From Pseudomonas fluorescens (GTDB lineage Bacteria > Pseudomonadota > Gammaproteobacteria > Pseudomonadales > Pseudomonadaceae), in contig NZ_CABVGX010000043.1 in the NCBI RefSeq assembly GCF_902497625.1, forward strand, positions 1 to 49,744: a stretch of 49,744 bases of DNA, given 5' to 3'. How positions within the stretch are numbered: the stretch's first letter is position 1; each line of letters opens with the position of its first letter. Made by a program: the position numbers and the translations under genes. Under the pieces are notes generated by a model that worked only from the letters and a program-made list of their open reading frames with translations, did not search any database and had not been told where the DNA came from. Positions 1 to 7,702 of this stretch are shown here, piece by piece.

Positions 1-54
1 GTGTCTCGTCCTGAATAAGGTTTACACCTTCTGGCTTCTTATCAGGAAGGTGCA

Positions 55-450
55 ATGGACACGGGCGCAAAACGTAGTCAGCGTGATTACACGCTGACTT
101 TTAAATTGTCGGTCGTCGATCAGGTCGAAAAAGGCGAGTTGAGTTATAAAGAGGCTCAACGGCGTTATGGGATTCAGGGCCGGTCGACGGTGTTGGTTTG
201 GTTACGCAAGCATGGTCGACAGGACTGGAGCCAAGGCGCTTCCATTCGCTCCCAGAGGATCCGACCGATGGACGAGCCCATCTTGCCGCTGACGCCCGAG
301 CAACGAATCAAAGAGCTTGAGGAGCAGTTGGCGCTGGCGAATCAGAAAGCCAAATTCTTCGAGGACGTGGTCGATGTGCTGAAAAACGACTACGGCGTAT
401 CCATTCTAAAAAAGCGGCCCGGCAAGTCGTTGCGCAAACCCAAACCCTGA
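55..450 (+). CDS. IS3-family transposase OrfA (HTH protein)
   Basis: This 131-residue protein is the DNA-binding first subunit of an IS3-type transposase. Residues about 10-55 resemble the helix-turn-helix that recognises the terminal repeats (FKLSVVDQVEKGELSYKEAQ, then a second helix near GRSTVLVW). Residues about 80-112 form a leucine-zipper-like coiled coil, as expected for OrfA/OrfAB multimerisation. The gene ends at TGA 448-450. An A_AAA_AAG heptamer at 408-414 lies in the correct phase for -1 frameshifting into the orfB frame, so the same start should also produce an OrfAB fusion. The start is the ATG 26 bases inside the left inverted repeat, with AGGAAGG upstream. Confidence 0.9.
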   Translation: MDTGAKRSQRDYTLTFKLSVVDQVEKGELSYKEAQRRYGIQGRSTVLVWLRKHGRQDWSQGASIRSQRIRPMDEPILPLTPEQRIKELEEQLALANQKAKFFEDVVDVLKNDYGVSILKKRPGKSLRKPKP

Positions 451-468
451 GTGTCAGCAGGGCTTGCC
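408..468 (+). promoter_or_regulatory. Programmed -1 frameshift signal of the IS
   Basis: The heptamer A_AAA_AAG at 408-414 is in the zero frame of orfA (codons AAA-AAG at 409-414) and the -1 frame is exactly that of orfB. Six bases downstream a stem can form between GGCAAG (421-426) and CTTGCC (463-468), enclosing a second hairpin CCCTG/CAGGG (445-449 with 458-462). Slippery site, spacing and downstream structure fit the IS3-family pattern. Efficiency cannot be judged from sequence. Confidence 0.8.
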
Positions 469-473
469 AGTTT

Positions 474-1277
474 ATGGGGATCAGTCGCCAAGCTTATTAC
501 AAGCGTGATCGGGTCTACCGGGCCCGGCTCGAGCAAGACCAAAAGCTCATCAATTTCGTGCGCGAGATTCGCGTTCGACAGCCCTGCATCGGTGCCCGCA
601 AGCTGCACTCCCTGATGCATGCCAAGCTTGATAGGCAAGATTTGCATGTTGGCAGAGATCGCCTGTTTGAAGTCTTGCGTGATCACCGCCAACTGGTTCG
701 TAGAAAACGGGCCTATCACAAGACGACCGATAGCCATCATCGCTTCCGCTGCCATCCCAACCTTCTGAAGCCCGGTCCACGGCAAGTCGTTGCGACTGGG
801 CCGGAGCAGGTCTGGGTCGCGGATATCACCTACCTCCCTACGCAAGAAGGCTCCGCCTATCTGAGCCTGGTGACGGATGCCTACTCCAGAAAGATCGTTG
901 GCTACCACGTACATGAAAGTCTTCATGCGAAATCTGTGGCTCAAGCCTTACGCATGGCCTTAAAGACGCGTCGAACCAGCCAGAAACTGGTTCATCACTC
1001 CGATCGGGGCTCGCAGTACTGCTCCGATCTGTATCAAAAGCTGCATACCCAGCACGAGATTAGCTGCTCAATGACTGATGGCTACGACTGCTACCAAAAC
1101 GCCATGGCAGAGCGGGTCAATGGCATATTGAAAACTGAACTGCTGATCTACCGGCCCACAGGTCTGGCACAGGCTGAGCAGATGGTGCGAGAGGCAATTA
1201 CGATCTATAACCAGGAACGTCCGCACCTGTCTCTGAAATACAAAACGCCCGATGCGGTGCATCGGGCGTTGTGGTGA
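474..1277 (+). CDS. IS3-family transposase OrfB (DDE integrase domain)
   Basis: This is the catalytic part of the IS3 transposase, with an rve-type integrase fold. Counting from the ATG at 474, the acidic triad is Asp117 (VADIT), Asp177 (HHSDRGSQY) and Glu213 (NAMAERVNG), giving the family D-D-35-E spacing. An N-terminal HTH_21-like segment (IGARKLHSLM) precedes it. The frame is open back to the slippery site at 408-414 without a stop, so the functional product is expected to be the OrfAB fusion made by -1 frameshifting; independent initiation at 474 is possible but the upstream sequence has no clear ribosome site. It ends 3 bases before the right inverted repeat. Confidence 0.92.
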   Translation: MGISRQAYYKRDRVYRARLEQDQKLINFVREIRVRQPCIGARKLHSLMHAKLDRQDLHVGRDRLFEVLRDHRQLVRRKRAYHKTTDSHHRFRCHPNLLKPGPRQVVATGPEQVWVADITYLPTQEGSAYLSLVTDAYSRKIVGYHVHESLHAKSVAQALRMALKTRRTSQKLVHHSDRGSQYCSDLYQKLHTQHEISCSMTDGYDCYQNAMAERVNGILKTELLIYRPTGLAQAEQMVREAITIYNQERPHLSLKYKTPDAVHRALW

Positions 1278-1312
1278 AACAGGTGTAAACCTATTTCAGG
1301 ACTAGACAGGGA

Positions 1313-1621
1313 TCAGTCGTCTTGTTTGTTTTTCAAGACTTCGCCGGTGGCGGCGTTCAAATCCACATCCCACTCAACGCCTTTGGCATCTTTGAGTTCG
1401 ACTTCGTATTCGTAACCGTTGAAGTGGTTGTCCAGGTCGCTGTCGGTGATCGTGGCGCCTGGGTGCAGGTCCATCACAATCTTGTTCAGGGCTTCAACAG
1501 ATTTGATTTTGCCATCCTTGACCAGCTGAGGGATTTGGCTGACTGGAACATCATCAGCCTGCGCGAGGCCAGCGGTCAGGGTCAGGGCAGCAGCGGTGAA
1601 CAGGGCAGTTAATGTTTTCAT
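1313..1621 (-). CDS. Periplasmic PepSY-domain protein
   Basis: A 102-residue exported protein. Residues 1-22 are a signal peptide (Lys, hydrophobic stretch, then LAQA before DDV). The remainder is one PepSY domain: a helix (ALNKIVMDLHP), the YEYEVELKDAKG strand and WDVDLNAATGEVL. PepSY domains are thought to inhibit or modulate proteases or sensor proteins in the periplasm; the specific partner here is unknown. I chose the ATG at 1621 because AAGGAA lies just upstream and the signal peptide begins there; a longer upstream reading has no signal. The stop codon is only 4 bp from the IS right end, so the IS sits directly behind the gene and has probably displaced its terminator. Confidence 0.85.
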   Translation of the reverse strand: MKTLTALFTAAALTLTAGLAQADDVPVSQIPQLVKDGKIKSVEALNKIVMDLHPGATITDSDLDNHFNGYEYEVELKDAKGVEWDVDLNAATGEVLKNKQDD

Positions 1622-1741
1622 CGGGTCATTCCTTGGGTTGCTGTTTAAGTGAGTCCACAGTAACTGGGGCAACTTAATCCATCCTTAATTCCCGAAATCA
1701 TTTCGTCTCGATGATTTTAGAGGCGACTGTTGAGCAAGCGA

Positions 1742-1767
1742 TGTGGGAGCAAGGCTTGCCCGCGATG
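1742..1767 (+). repeat. Single REP-like palindrome
   Basis: The segment begins TGTGGGAGCAAGGCTTGCCC, the core of Pseudomonas REP sequences. It lies between the glpQ stop and the PepSY gene promoter. Confidence 0.6.
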
Positions 1768-1785
1768 CAGTCACCTCGGTTTCAA

Positions 1786-2913
1786 TCAATACCCATTATT
1801 CGTCAGCACTTGCGCCACACTCGCCGCCGCCGGGCGTTTATAGAACTTGAGTAATTCACTGGCGCGGTTGGTGAAGATGCCATCGACCCCGGCATTCATG
1901 ACGTTCTGATAGTCCACTGCATCGTCAACAGTGTAGACGTGCACCAGCAGGCCCTGATCGTGGGTGTACTGATTCATCCATGGCTTCACCAGGTCCGAAT
2001 AACTCTGATCGCCTCCCTTGGTCAGCGCTGCAGAAGGACCGGTGCCGATAGCGCCCTGGGCCTTGGCATAGTCGACCCAGCGCTGGAATTCGGCTTTGTC
2101 TTTCGGCTCCTGTTTAGCGTAGTAAGCCGCCTTGTCCTTGTCACCGGATTCGGCAAATTTCACCTTGGATTTTGGCTCGATGCTGCCTTCGCCGACCCAC
2201 AGCAGGAGGATTTTCGGCACTTGCGGCATCTCTTTCTGCAACAATTCGAGGCTGCTTTTCTCAAACGTTTGCAGCACCACCTTGCCTTTGCCCTGGCCAA
2301 CGCCCAGGGCGCTTTTCGCCAGTTTCGAAGCGGTCGGGCTCAACCAGCCGCGATCATGCAGCTTTTCCTTGAGGTCGCGTTCGAGCCCGGGAAACTGCTT
2401 GGCTTCTTTGGTTTCAATGTACAGGCCGGGTTTGTGCAGCGGGTTGCCCTGGGCGATGTCGATGATTTCATCAAGGGTCAGGACTTTCAGGCCCTCGTAC
2501 GAAGGGCGCGCGCGATCCGGATACGCCGTGTTGAACCAGCTGCCGGCGTCCAGGGTTTTCAGTTCGGCCATAGTGAATGCGTTGGCCGGGCTGTCCTTGC
2601 GCTCGGGGAATTTGCTCGCGACGTCGGTGGTGCGTTGCAGATTGTCGTCATGCAGCGCAAACAGCACGCCGTCCTTGCTGCGCTGCAGGTCCAGCTCGAG
2701 GTAATCGGCGCCAAGGTCGCGCGCCAGTTTGTAGGCGGGCGCGGTGGATTCCGGCGCATCGAAAGAGGCGCCGCGGTGAGCAATCACCGCCGGGTGCGGA
2801 ATGCCTGAACGGTTGGCCAGCGCGGCCGGACTCGGCTGGTTGGCCGCGTGGGCCTGGCCAATGCCGAGCAGCATGCTCAGCAGCAGGGCGCTCTTGGTGA
2901 AGGTAACAGGCAT
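1786..2913 (-). CDS. glpQ: Periplasmic glycerophosphodiester phosphodiesterase
   Basis: The 375-residue enzyme hydrolyses glycerophosphodiesters (deacylated phospholipid head groups) to glycerol-3-phosphate and an alcohol in the periplasm. Residues 1-23 are a signal peptide ending AHA. The GDPD barrel shows His46-Arg47-Gly48, Glu55, Glu73 and Asp75 (LELDLQ) and His88-Asp89 (ALHDDNLQRTT), the expected catalytic and metal ligands, then YIETKEAK and a C-terminal VYTVDDAVDYQNVMNAGVDG motif. Length fits GlpQ rather than the shorter cytosolic UgpQ. The ATG at 2913 was chosen because AAGGAT lies 8 bases upstream and the signal peptide starts there. It is monocistronic here; no glpT neighbours it. 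Confidence 0.93.
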   Translation of the reverse strand: MPVTFTKSALLLSMLLGIGQAHAANQPSPAALANRSGIPHPAVIAHRGASFDAPESTAPAYKLARDLGADYLELDLQRSKDGVLFALHDDNLQRTTDVASKFPERKDSPANAFTMAELKTLDAGSWFNTAYPDRARPSYEGLKVLTLDEIIDIAQGNPLHKPGLYIETKEAKQFPGLERDLKEKLHDRGWLSPTASKLAKSALGVGQGKGKVVLQTFEKSSLELLQKEMPQVPKILLLWVGEGSIEPKSKVKFAESGDKDKAAYYAKQEPKDKAEFQRWVDYAKAQGAIGTGPSAALTKGGDQSYSDLVKPWMNQYTHDQGLLVHVYTVDDAVDYQNVMNAGVDGIFTNRASELLKFYKRPAAASVAQVLTNNGY

Positions 2914-3130
2914 GGTCGAGATCCTTTCGCAGAGATTTTCGAAGACGTCCCTTTTAACAACTGAAAGCTGCCAGCGCCATCGCCAGAGCGACATTAAGCA
3001 TTTCAGAAGAGAAATTTCCGGTCCATTTGTGCGGTGCTTTGCAGTACTCTTGGACCTGGCAGTTTCCCCGGCAGAGGGAGCGCCCCATCCCTTGCGTGTA
3101 GACCCTCGATCAATTTTCTGTGAGGTTTAC

Positions 3131-3457
3131 ATGCGCATTACGTCTCAACTCATTTGCCAGGCCGCAGACCAACTCAAAGGCTTCGTCGGCCTTAATCGCA
3201 AGACTGGTCATTACATCGTTCGTTTCAGCGAAGACTCATTCGGCATGGACGTGGCGGATGACGGCATCATTGCGTCCAGCGAATTCGTTTGGGCAGCCGG
3301 CCCGGACGCAGCGATGACGCTCAAGCGTGAGTTGATTCAGTTGCTGCTGGATCAGCATGTCGATGACCGGATCAATATTACCGAGCCGTTGCGGGTGTAC
3401 ATGAATCGGCGGGAGGTGCCGGAGATTTCGGCGCTCAGAAGCCTTGTGCAGAGTTGA
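3131..3457 (+). CDS. Conserved hypothetical protein, 108 aa
   Basis: A small soluble protein without signal peptide or membrane segment, starting MRITSQLICQAADQ. The start at 3131 has GAGG five bases upstream. The central part (GHYIVRFSEDSFGMDVADDG) looks like a beta-rich domain, followed by a helix (LKRELIQLLLDQHVDDRINI). It resembles proteins of unknown function found across Pseudomonas, but I cannot name a family. It converges with the chemotaxis-transducer gene, the two stop codons being 9 bp apart, so the two transcripts probably overlap. Confidence 0.75.
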   Translation: MRITSQLICQAADQLKGFVGLNRKTGHYIVRFSEDSFGMDVADDGIIASSEFVWAAGPDAAMTLKRELIQLLLDQHVDDRINITEPLRVYMNRREVPEISALRSLVQS

Positions 3458-3466
3458 CTCTGCGCT

Positions 3467-4786
3467 TCAACCGGGCAGACGCTCGTTGGCGAACATGCTT
3501 ACCGCCTGCACAGCGTTGCTCGCACCGTCGCGGATCTGCAGGATCACCGTGCCAGCCTGATTGGCCAGTTCGACACCTTCCGCCGCCCGATCACGCGTGC
3601 CATCCATGCTCTTGATCGCCTGGCGGGTTTCACTCTGGATCAGGCCAATCATGCTGGAAATCTCCGCCGTCGAGCCACTGGTGCGCGCGGCCAGCTGGCG
3701 CACCTCGTCCGCCACCACGGCAAAGCCGCGACCCTGCTCCCCGGCGCGCGCCGCTTCGATGGCTGCATTGAGCGCCAACAGGTTGGTCTGATCGGCGATG
3801 CCACGGATGGTGTTGACAATGGCGGTGATCTGCTCCGAGCGCTCGCCCAGTTGTGCAATCAATGTCGACGATTGCTCGATATCGGCGGAGATTTCGCGCA
3901 TTTCGCTGGCCGCCTGCTGGATCACCTGAGTGCCTTGCTCGGCGATTTTGCGCGTCTGCACCGAGATGTGATAAGCCTCACTGGCGCTGCGTGCATCCCG
4001 GTCATGCTGCTCGACCCGCGCCGTCACGTCAGAGGCGAACTTGACCACTTTGCACAAACGCCCACTCGCGTCGTATACCGGGTTGTAGTTGGCCTCCAGC
4101 CAAACGCGTTGTCCGCGCTTGTCAACCCGCTGAAACTGGCCGTGGAAAAACTCACCTTGATTCAGGCGGCGCCAGAAATCCTCATACGCGCTGCTGTTGA
4201 CCAGCTCTGCCGTACAGAACAGTCGATGATGCTTACCTTTGAGTTCGGCGAGGGTGTAACCCATGCGTGTCAGAAAATTCTGATTAGCGCTGATGATACT
4301 GCCATCCAGGTTGAACTCGATCACCGCCATGGCGCGGTCGATTGCCTGCAACCGGGCAGCGGATTCACTTTCATGCTGCACTCTGGCGGTCACGTCCATT
4401 GCATATTTGACTACTTTCACGACGTTGCCCGCCGCATCAATGATCGGGTTATAACTGGCCTCCAGCCAGATCGCTCGCCCGTCGCCGCCCACCCGTTCGT
4501 AAGTTCCCGACTGGAACTGGCCGCTCTTCAGTCGCGCCCACAGTTGTGAGTACTGCTGGCTGCGCGCGTACTCGGGTGGGCAAAACTGCCGATGAGGTTG
4601 CCCCTGCACTTGATCGCGCCGATAGCCCATGGTCTGAAGAAAATTGTCGTTGGCACGCAGCACGACGCCATTGATATCGAACTCGATCACCGCCATCGAG
4701 CGATCAATCGCTTCCAGCAGGGCATTCTGGCTGTACAGGTTTTGCTGAAGGGCGTCGATGGTGGCTTTATGGCGAGTGAATAGCAT
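3467..4786 (-). CDS. Soluble two-PAS methyl-accepting transducer, BdlA-like
   Basis: A 439-residue cytosolic chemoreceptor-type protein without transmembrane helices. Two PAS domains follow each other (residues about 20-135 and 142-257), each beginning AIDR[SA]MAVIEF and ending with a PAC-like VVK[YF]A.DVTARV. The C-terminal half is a methyl-accepting signalling coiled coil with the conserved hairpin tip (IADQTNLLALNAAIEAARAG). This architecture is that of P. aeruginosa BdlA, which links redox or c-di-GMP status to biofilm dispersal; Aer-type receptors differ by having membrane segments. Orthology is inferred from architecture only. The ATG at 4786 has a poor ribosome site, but the first PAS starts soon after it. 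A promoter and operator-like cluster lies upstream. Confidence 0.85.
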   Translation of the reverse strand: MLFTRHKATIDALQQNLYSQNALLEAIDRSMAVIEFDINGVVLRANDNFLQTMGYRRDQVQGQPHRQFCPPEYARSQQYSQLWARLKSGQFQSGTYERVGGDGRAIWLEASYNPIIDAAGNVVKVVKYAMDVTARVQHESESAARLQAIDRAMAVIEFNLDGSIISANQNFLTRMGYTLAELKGKHHRLFCTAELVNSSAYEDFWRRLNQGEFFHGQFQRVDKRGQRVWLEANYNPVYDASGRLCKVVKFASDVTARVEQHDRDARSASEAYHISVQTRKIAEQGTQVIQQAASEMREISADIEQSSTLIAQLGERSEQITAIVNTIRGIADQTNLLALNAAIEAARAGEQGRGFAVVADEVRQLAARTSGSTAEISSMIGLIQSETRQAIKSMDGTRDRAAEGVELANQAGTVILQIRDGASNAVQAVSMFANERLPG

Positions 4787-4843
4787 GGCTGCAATGCTCG
4801 GGGGAATTAAAACACGGGGTCGTCCCTGTTCCTACGCCTGCTA

Positions 4844-4867
4844 ACCGAAGGCAAGGCTACCTTCGGT
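4844..4867 (-). other. Hairpin in the leader of the BdlA-like transcript
   Basis: ACCGAAGG (4844-4851) and CCTTCGGT (4860-4867) form a perfect 8-bp stem with an 8-base loop. It lies within the roughly 115-base leader predicted from the promoter at 4911-4939. No known riboswitch class was recognised. Confidence 0.45.
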
Positions 4868-4909
4868 GTTGTCTGCTCAATGTCGGCGGTCCATGACTGA
4901 CAGGGAAAT

Positions 4910-4969
4910 ACTTATACAAAAATACGAAAACTTGTACAAGGATTGTATTTTTTAATCTTTTGTATAAGT
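4910..4969. promoter_or_regulatory. Operator-like palindrome cluster on the BdlA-like gene promoter
   Basis: A perfect 12-base inverted repeat, ACTTATACAAAA (4910-4921) and TTTTGTATAAGT (4958-4969), flanks a perfect 10-base palindrome CTTGTACAAG (4931-4940). On the minus strand TTGTAC (4939-4934) and TATAAG (4916-4911) are separated by 17 bases, a good sigma70-type promoter for the gene starting at 4786. Palindromes therefore overlap both the -35 and the -10 elements, as expected for repressor control. The regulator is not identified. Confidence 0.6.
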
Positions 4970-5049
4970 TTTTCGCGGGCGCGCCGTTTTATGCGCGCGA
5001 TTGAGTGTTGGAAGCGCCATTCAACGATGTCGAGAGGCCGGTGGTGTTT

Positions 5050-5658
5050 TCAGCGTTGGTAGCAGGCCAGGAACATGTCCAGCGCCGAGTCCACGACAAT
5101 ACTCTGCATCTCGGCCGCGAGGGCAGGCAACCCCATGGAGATCTGTGGCCAGAAGGCGAAGGATTTAAGCATTCCGTGAACCTGTTGCGCGGCGAATTCG
5201 GGGGCGATCGGCTTCAAGCGCCCATCAGCCTGGGCAGCGCGAATCCATACGGTCAGGCCCTCTTCGCGTTCGCCCATTCTCTCGACCATATTCTGCGCAC
5301 GCTCGGGGGAATGGATGGTTGCCGCGATGGCTACCCGTGCCAGATCGAGAAAGTTGTCATCGGCCATCACTTGCATTTTTGCCATCAGCAGCACGCGCAT
5401 CTGGTCACGCAAAGGCAGGTCTGCGCGATAGCTCGATTGCTGTTCCGCCGTGATCCGCGACCATAGCTGATTGAGAATCTCGGAAAACAACGCTTCCTTG
5501 CTGGGGAAATGGTTGTACACCGTGCGCTTCGACGTGCCCGCAGTGGCGGCGATTTTGTCCATGCTGGTGACGTCGAATCCGTGGGCACGGAATTCAGAGA
5601 TCGCCGCTTGAATAATGGCTGCGCGTTTAAGGTCGGTCAGGCGCTGTGGGGCAGTCAT
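5050..5658 (-). CDS. TetR-family transcriptional repressor
   Basis: A 202-residue regulator. The N-terminal helix-turn-helix covers residues about 15-60 (FDVTSMDKIAATAGTSKRTV then YNHFPSKEALF), the standard TetR recognition module. The C-terminal ligand-binding part matches the AefR/TetR_C type found next to small-molecule enzymes. It is divergent from the metallo-beta-lactamase-fold gene, and two near-identical inverted 18-base sites lie between them, so it probably represses itself and that gene. The inducer is unknown. Confidence 0.88.
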   Translation of the reverse strand: MTAPQRLTDLKRAAIIQAAISEFRAHGFDVTSMDKIAATAGTSKRTVYNHFPSKEALFSEILNQLWSRITAEQQSSYRADLPLRDQMRVLLMAKMQVMADDNFLDLARVAIAATIHSPERAQNMVERMGEREEGLTVWIRAAQADGRLKPIAPEFAAQQVHGMLKSFAFWPQISMGLPALAAEMQSIVVDSALDMFLACYQR

Positions 5659-5687
5659 AAATACGCTTCGGCAGAAAGAGGTGGGGA

Positions 5688-5754
5688 ATTACACTCACCA
5701 GTTTACTTGTGCCCAGGTTTGATGCAACCTTGAAACTACACCGGTCAGTGTAAT
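5688..5754. promoter_or_regulatory. Pair of inverted operator candidates for the TetR regulator
   Basis: ATTACACTCACCAGTTTA at 5688-5705 and, on the opposite strand, ATTACACTGACCGGTGTA at 5754-5737 agree at 15 of 18 positions. Each has a TACAC...GTGTA-like dyad, typical of TetR sites. They lie between the two divergent start codons, one near each. Confidence 0.6.
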
Positions 5755-5872
5755 GTTTTATTAATGCTGCTCGGTCACAAATGGAGTATCCGGCTGATGC
5801 GTGCGTGCTTTGGCCATTTAATGTCCCACCGTGAAAAACCTGATTCGAGGATTTTTCAGGAGTCAATCAGTT

Positions 5873-6931
5873 ATGGCCGAACCAGTTTTCAACGCGGATA
5901 CCCGCCGTACACCTGACGCGTCCCGACAGGTCGATGGGCTCTTCCGAAACCATGCGCCAGTGAAGCGCGAAGGCTTACGCAAAACCTTGCGCATCATGTG
6001 GAACATGATTTTTCACAAGCCCCGCAACACGCGCCCGACTGCGCCAGTTCCAGTTCAGCGTCTCACCCACGATGCCCTGATCGCCGCGCCAAACCACAGC
6101 GTCTACCGTCTTGGCCACTCCACCGTATTGTTGAAACTGCGGGACAAATTTTTCATCACTGATCCGGTCTTCGCCGAGCGCGCCTCACCGGTGCAGTGGG
6201 CGGGCCCAAGGCGCTTTCACCAGCCGCCGATCAGCCTTGAAGAGCTGCCGCCGATTGAAGCGGTGATCCTGTCGCACGATCACTATGATCACCTCGATTA
6301 TCAGGCTGTTCTGGCATTGGCGAAGAAGACCCGGTATTTCCTCACGCCGTTGGGCGTTGGCGATACGTTGATCAAATGGGGCATCGACGCCAACAAAATT
6401 CGCCAACTGGATTGGTGGCAAGGCACAGAGGTTGCCGGCATCCAGTTCGTTGCCACGCCATCGCAGCACTTTTCCGGTCGCGGTCTGTTCGATGGCAACA
6501 GCACGCTGTGGGCGTCCTGGGTCATTCTCGATGGCGCCACGCGAATTTTCTTCAGCGGCGACACCGGCTACTTCGACGGCTTCAAACGCATTGGCGAACA
6601 ATACGGCCCCTTCGACCTGACGCTGATGGAAACCGGCGCTTACAACGTGGAGTGGCCGCACGTCCACATGCAACCCGAACAAACCTTGCAAGCGCACATT
6701 GACCTGAAAGGTCGCTGGCTATTGCCAATCCACAACGGCACGTTCGATCTGTCGATGCACGCCTGGTATGAACCGTTTGACCGCATTCTGGCCTTGGCTT
6801 GGGAACGCAGTGTGTCCATTACTACGCCGCAAATGGGTGAGGCGTTTAATGTGATGTATCCGCAGCGGGGTGGTGCTTGGTGGATGAAGGAGGAAAATCA
6901 GACCGGCGAGGTGAGGGTTCAAAACGTTTAG
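5873..6931 (+). CDS. Metallo-beta-lactamase-fold hydrolase (UlaG / NAPE-PLD-like)
   Basis: A 352-residue predicted metallo-hydrolase. It has the core motif SHDHYDHLD, preceded by LGHSTVLLKLRDKFFITDPV, and later FSGDTGY and LPIHNGTFDLS, the metal-ligand order of the UlaG / NAPE-phospholipase D branch. This branch acts on phosphodiesters or lactones; the substrate here is not predictable. The ATG at 5873 has AGGAG 10 bases upstream; a GTG at 5831 in the same frame lacks a ribosome site. No signal peptide is obvious. Its divergent TetR neighbour suggests ligand-induced expression. Confidence 0.85.
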   Translation: MAEPVFNADTRRTPDASRQVDGLFRNHAPVKREGLRKTLRIMWNMIFHKPRNTRPTAPVPVQRLTHDALIAAPNHSVYRLGHSTVLLKLRDKFFITDPVFAERASPVQWAGPRRFHQPPISLEELPPIEAVILSHDHYDHLDYQAVLALAKKTRYFLTPLGVGDTLIKWGIDANKIRQLDWWQGTEVAGIQFVATPSQHFSGRGLFDGNSTLWASWVILDGATRIFFSGDTGYFDGFKRIGEQYGPFDLTLMETGAYNVEWPHVHMQPEQTLQAHIDLKGRWLLPIHNGTFDLSMHAWYEPFDRILALAWERSVSITTPQMGEAFNVMYPQRGGAWWMKEENQTGEVRVQNV

Positions 6932-7053
6932 TGCTTGCTCCACTACTAGCTGAACACAACCTCAATTCGTCCCTCTTTCCTGGATCGAGGGGCAGACTTG
7001 ACGACGATTTGAATGTCTCGTCCAAGGGAATAATCGTCAATCGGTGAGTTTAT

Positions 7054-7371
7054 TCACTCACCCATCGCATAATCCGTACGCCCACCCGAATCAACTGCCG
7101 ACCCTTTCCCGCTCATCCCACGCCCCGGCGCAAAGCCTGGGAAGAACACCAGCCCTTCAGACTCGAACCGATACGCCAGCGCCAACCGATCTGCATCCGG
7201 CACGTCACGCCTGGCTTCGAATCGCTCGATCGTGTCGACCGCAACGCCCGAGTCCCGGGAAAGCTCCTCGACGCTCCAACCCAGCATTGCCCGCGCTTGG
7301 GCGCAGTGGGCAGGGGTGAACTGGAAGAGGGCGATACGTTCCAGGGTGATTTTCATCGCATAAGAGGCCAT
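7054..7371 (-). CDS. XRE-type HTH regulator
   Basis: A 105-residue protein with a helix-turn-helix of the Cro/CI (XRE) type at residues about 20-75 (CAQARAMLGWSVEELSRDSG, then a recognition helix around VAVDTIERFEA). The C-terminal tail (FFPGFAPGRGMSGKG...DYAMGE) resembles a tail seen in related small Pseudomonas regulators. The start at 7371 has GGAG 8 bases upstream; the longer upstream frame is proline-rich and unlikely to be translated. A LexA-type box lies 37-56 bases before the start, suggesting SOS control. Target genes are not evident nearby. Confidence 0.72.
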   Translation of the reverse strand: MASYAMKITLERIALFQFTPAHCAQARAMLGWSVEELSRDSGVAVDTIERFEARRDVPDADRLALAYRFESEGLVFFPGFAPGRGMSGKGSAVDSGGRTDYAMGE

Positions 7372-7407
7372 GGTGTTCTCCGGGCTCAAGAGTGCTGATT
7401 CGAAAAG

Positions 7408-7427
7408 TACTGTGATTTTGTACAGTT
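7408..7427 (-). promoter_or_regulatory. LexA-type SOS box upstream of the XRE gene
   Basis: TACTGTGATTTTGTACAGTT contains the CTGT-N8-ACAG core and matches the enterobacterial/gamma-proteobacterial LexA consensus in its flanks as well. Its position just upstream of the regulator's ribosome site suits repression by LexA. Confidence 0.6.
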
Positions 7428-7702
7428 GTTTTGCGTTGGGATCAAATAGATTTTTTGATTTTTGCTGGGTGGCTTCGATCATCCTGACGGACGGTGCATG
7501 GTCGACCGGGTAGAAGGGCGGAGTAGGCGGGGGTGCAAACGGTTTGAGTCGGCAATAGGTGCGATAAATCCCGGCCAGGTGGCCCGACGGGTTTGAGTGT
7601 ATCGATGAGATTTTGTGCAAGTGAGCAAGGGCCCTGCTGCGCGTGTTCGGTGAACGGTATGGCAGGACGTTGAGGGCTTGGAACGGCGAGTCAAAAGGCT
7701 GA

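Larger units (their letters stand above)
2..1308 (+). mobile_element. IS3-family insertion sequence, complete
   Basis: The element is bounded by imperfect terminal inverted repeats of about 28 bp at 2-29 and 1281-1308; both begin TGTCT and share the inner block GGTTTACACCT. It contains two overlapping-frame genes, orfA and orfB, as in the IS3 family, and a DDE transposase. Only one base of left flank is visible, so a target duplication cannot be confirmed; the right flank starts GGGATC. Both ends and both frames look intact, so the copy is probably active or recently inserted. Confidence 0.93.

Noticed and set aside
4787..4905. c-di-GMP (GEMM) riboswitch before the BdlA-like gene
   Set aside because: The leader has hairpins but not the conserved GEMM blocks.
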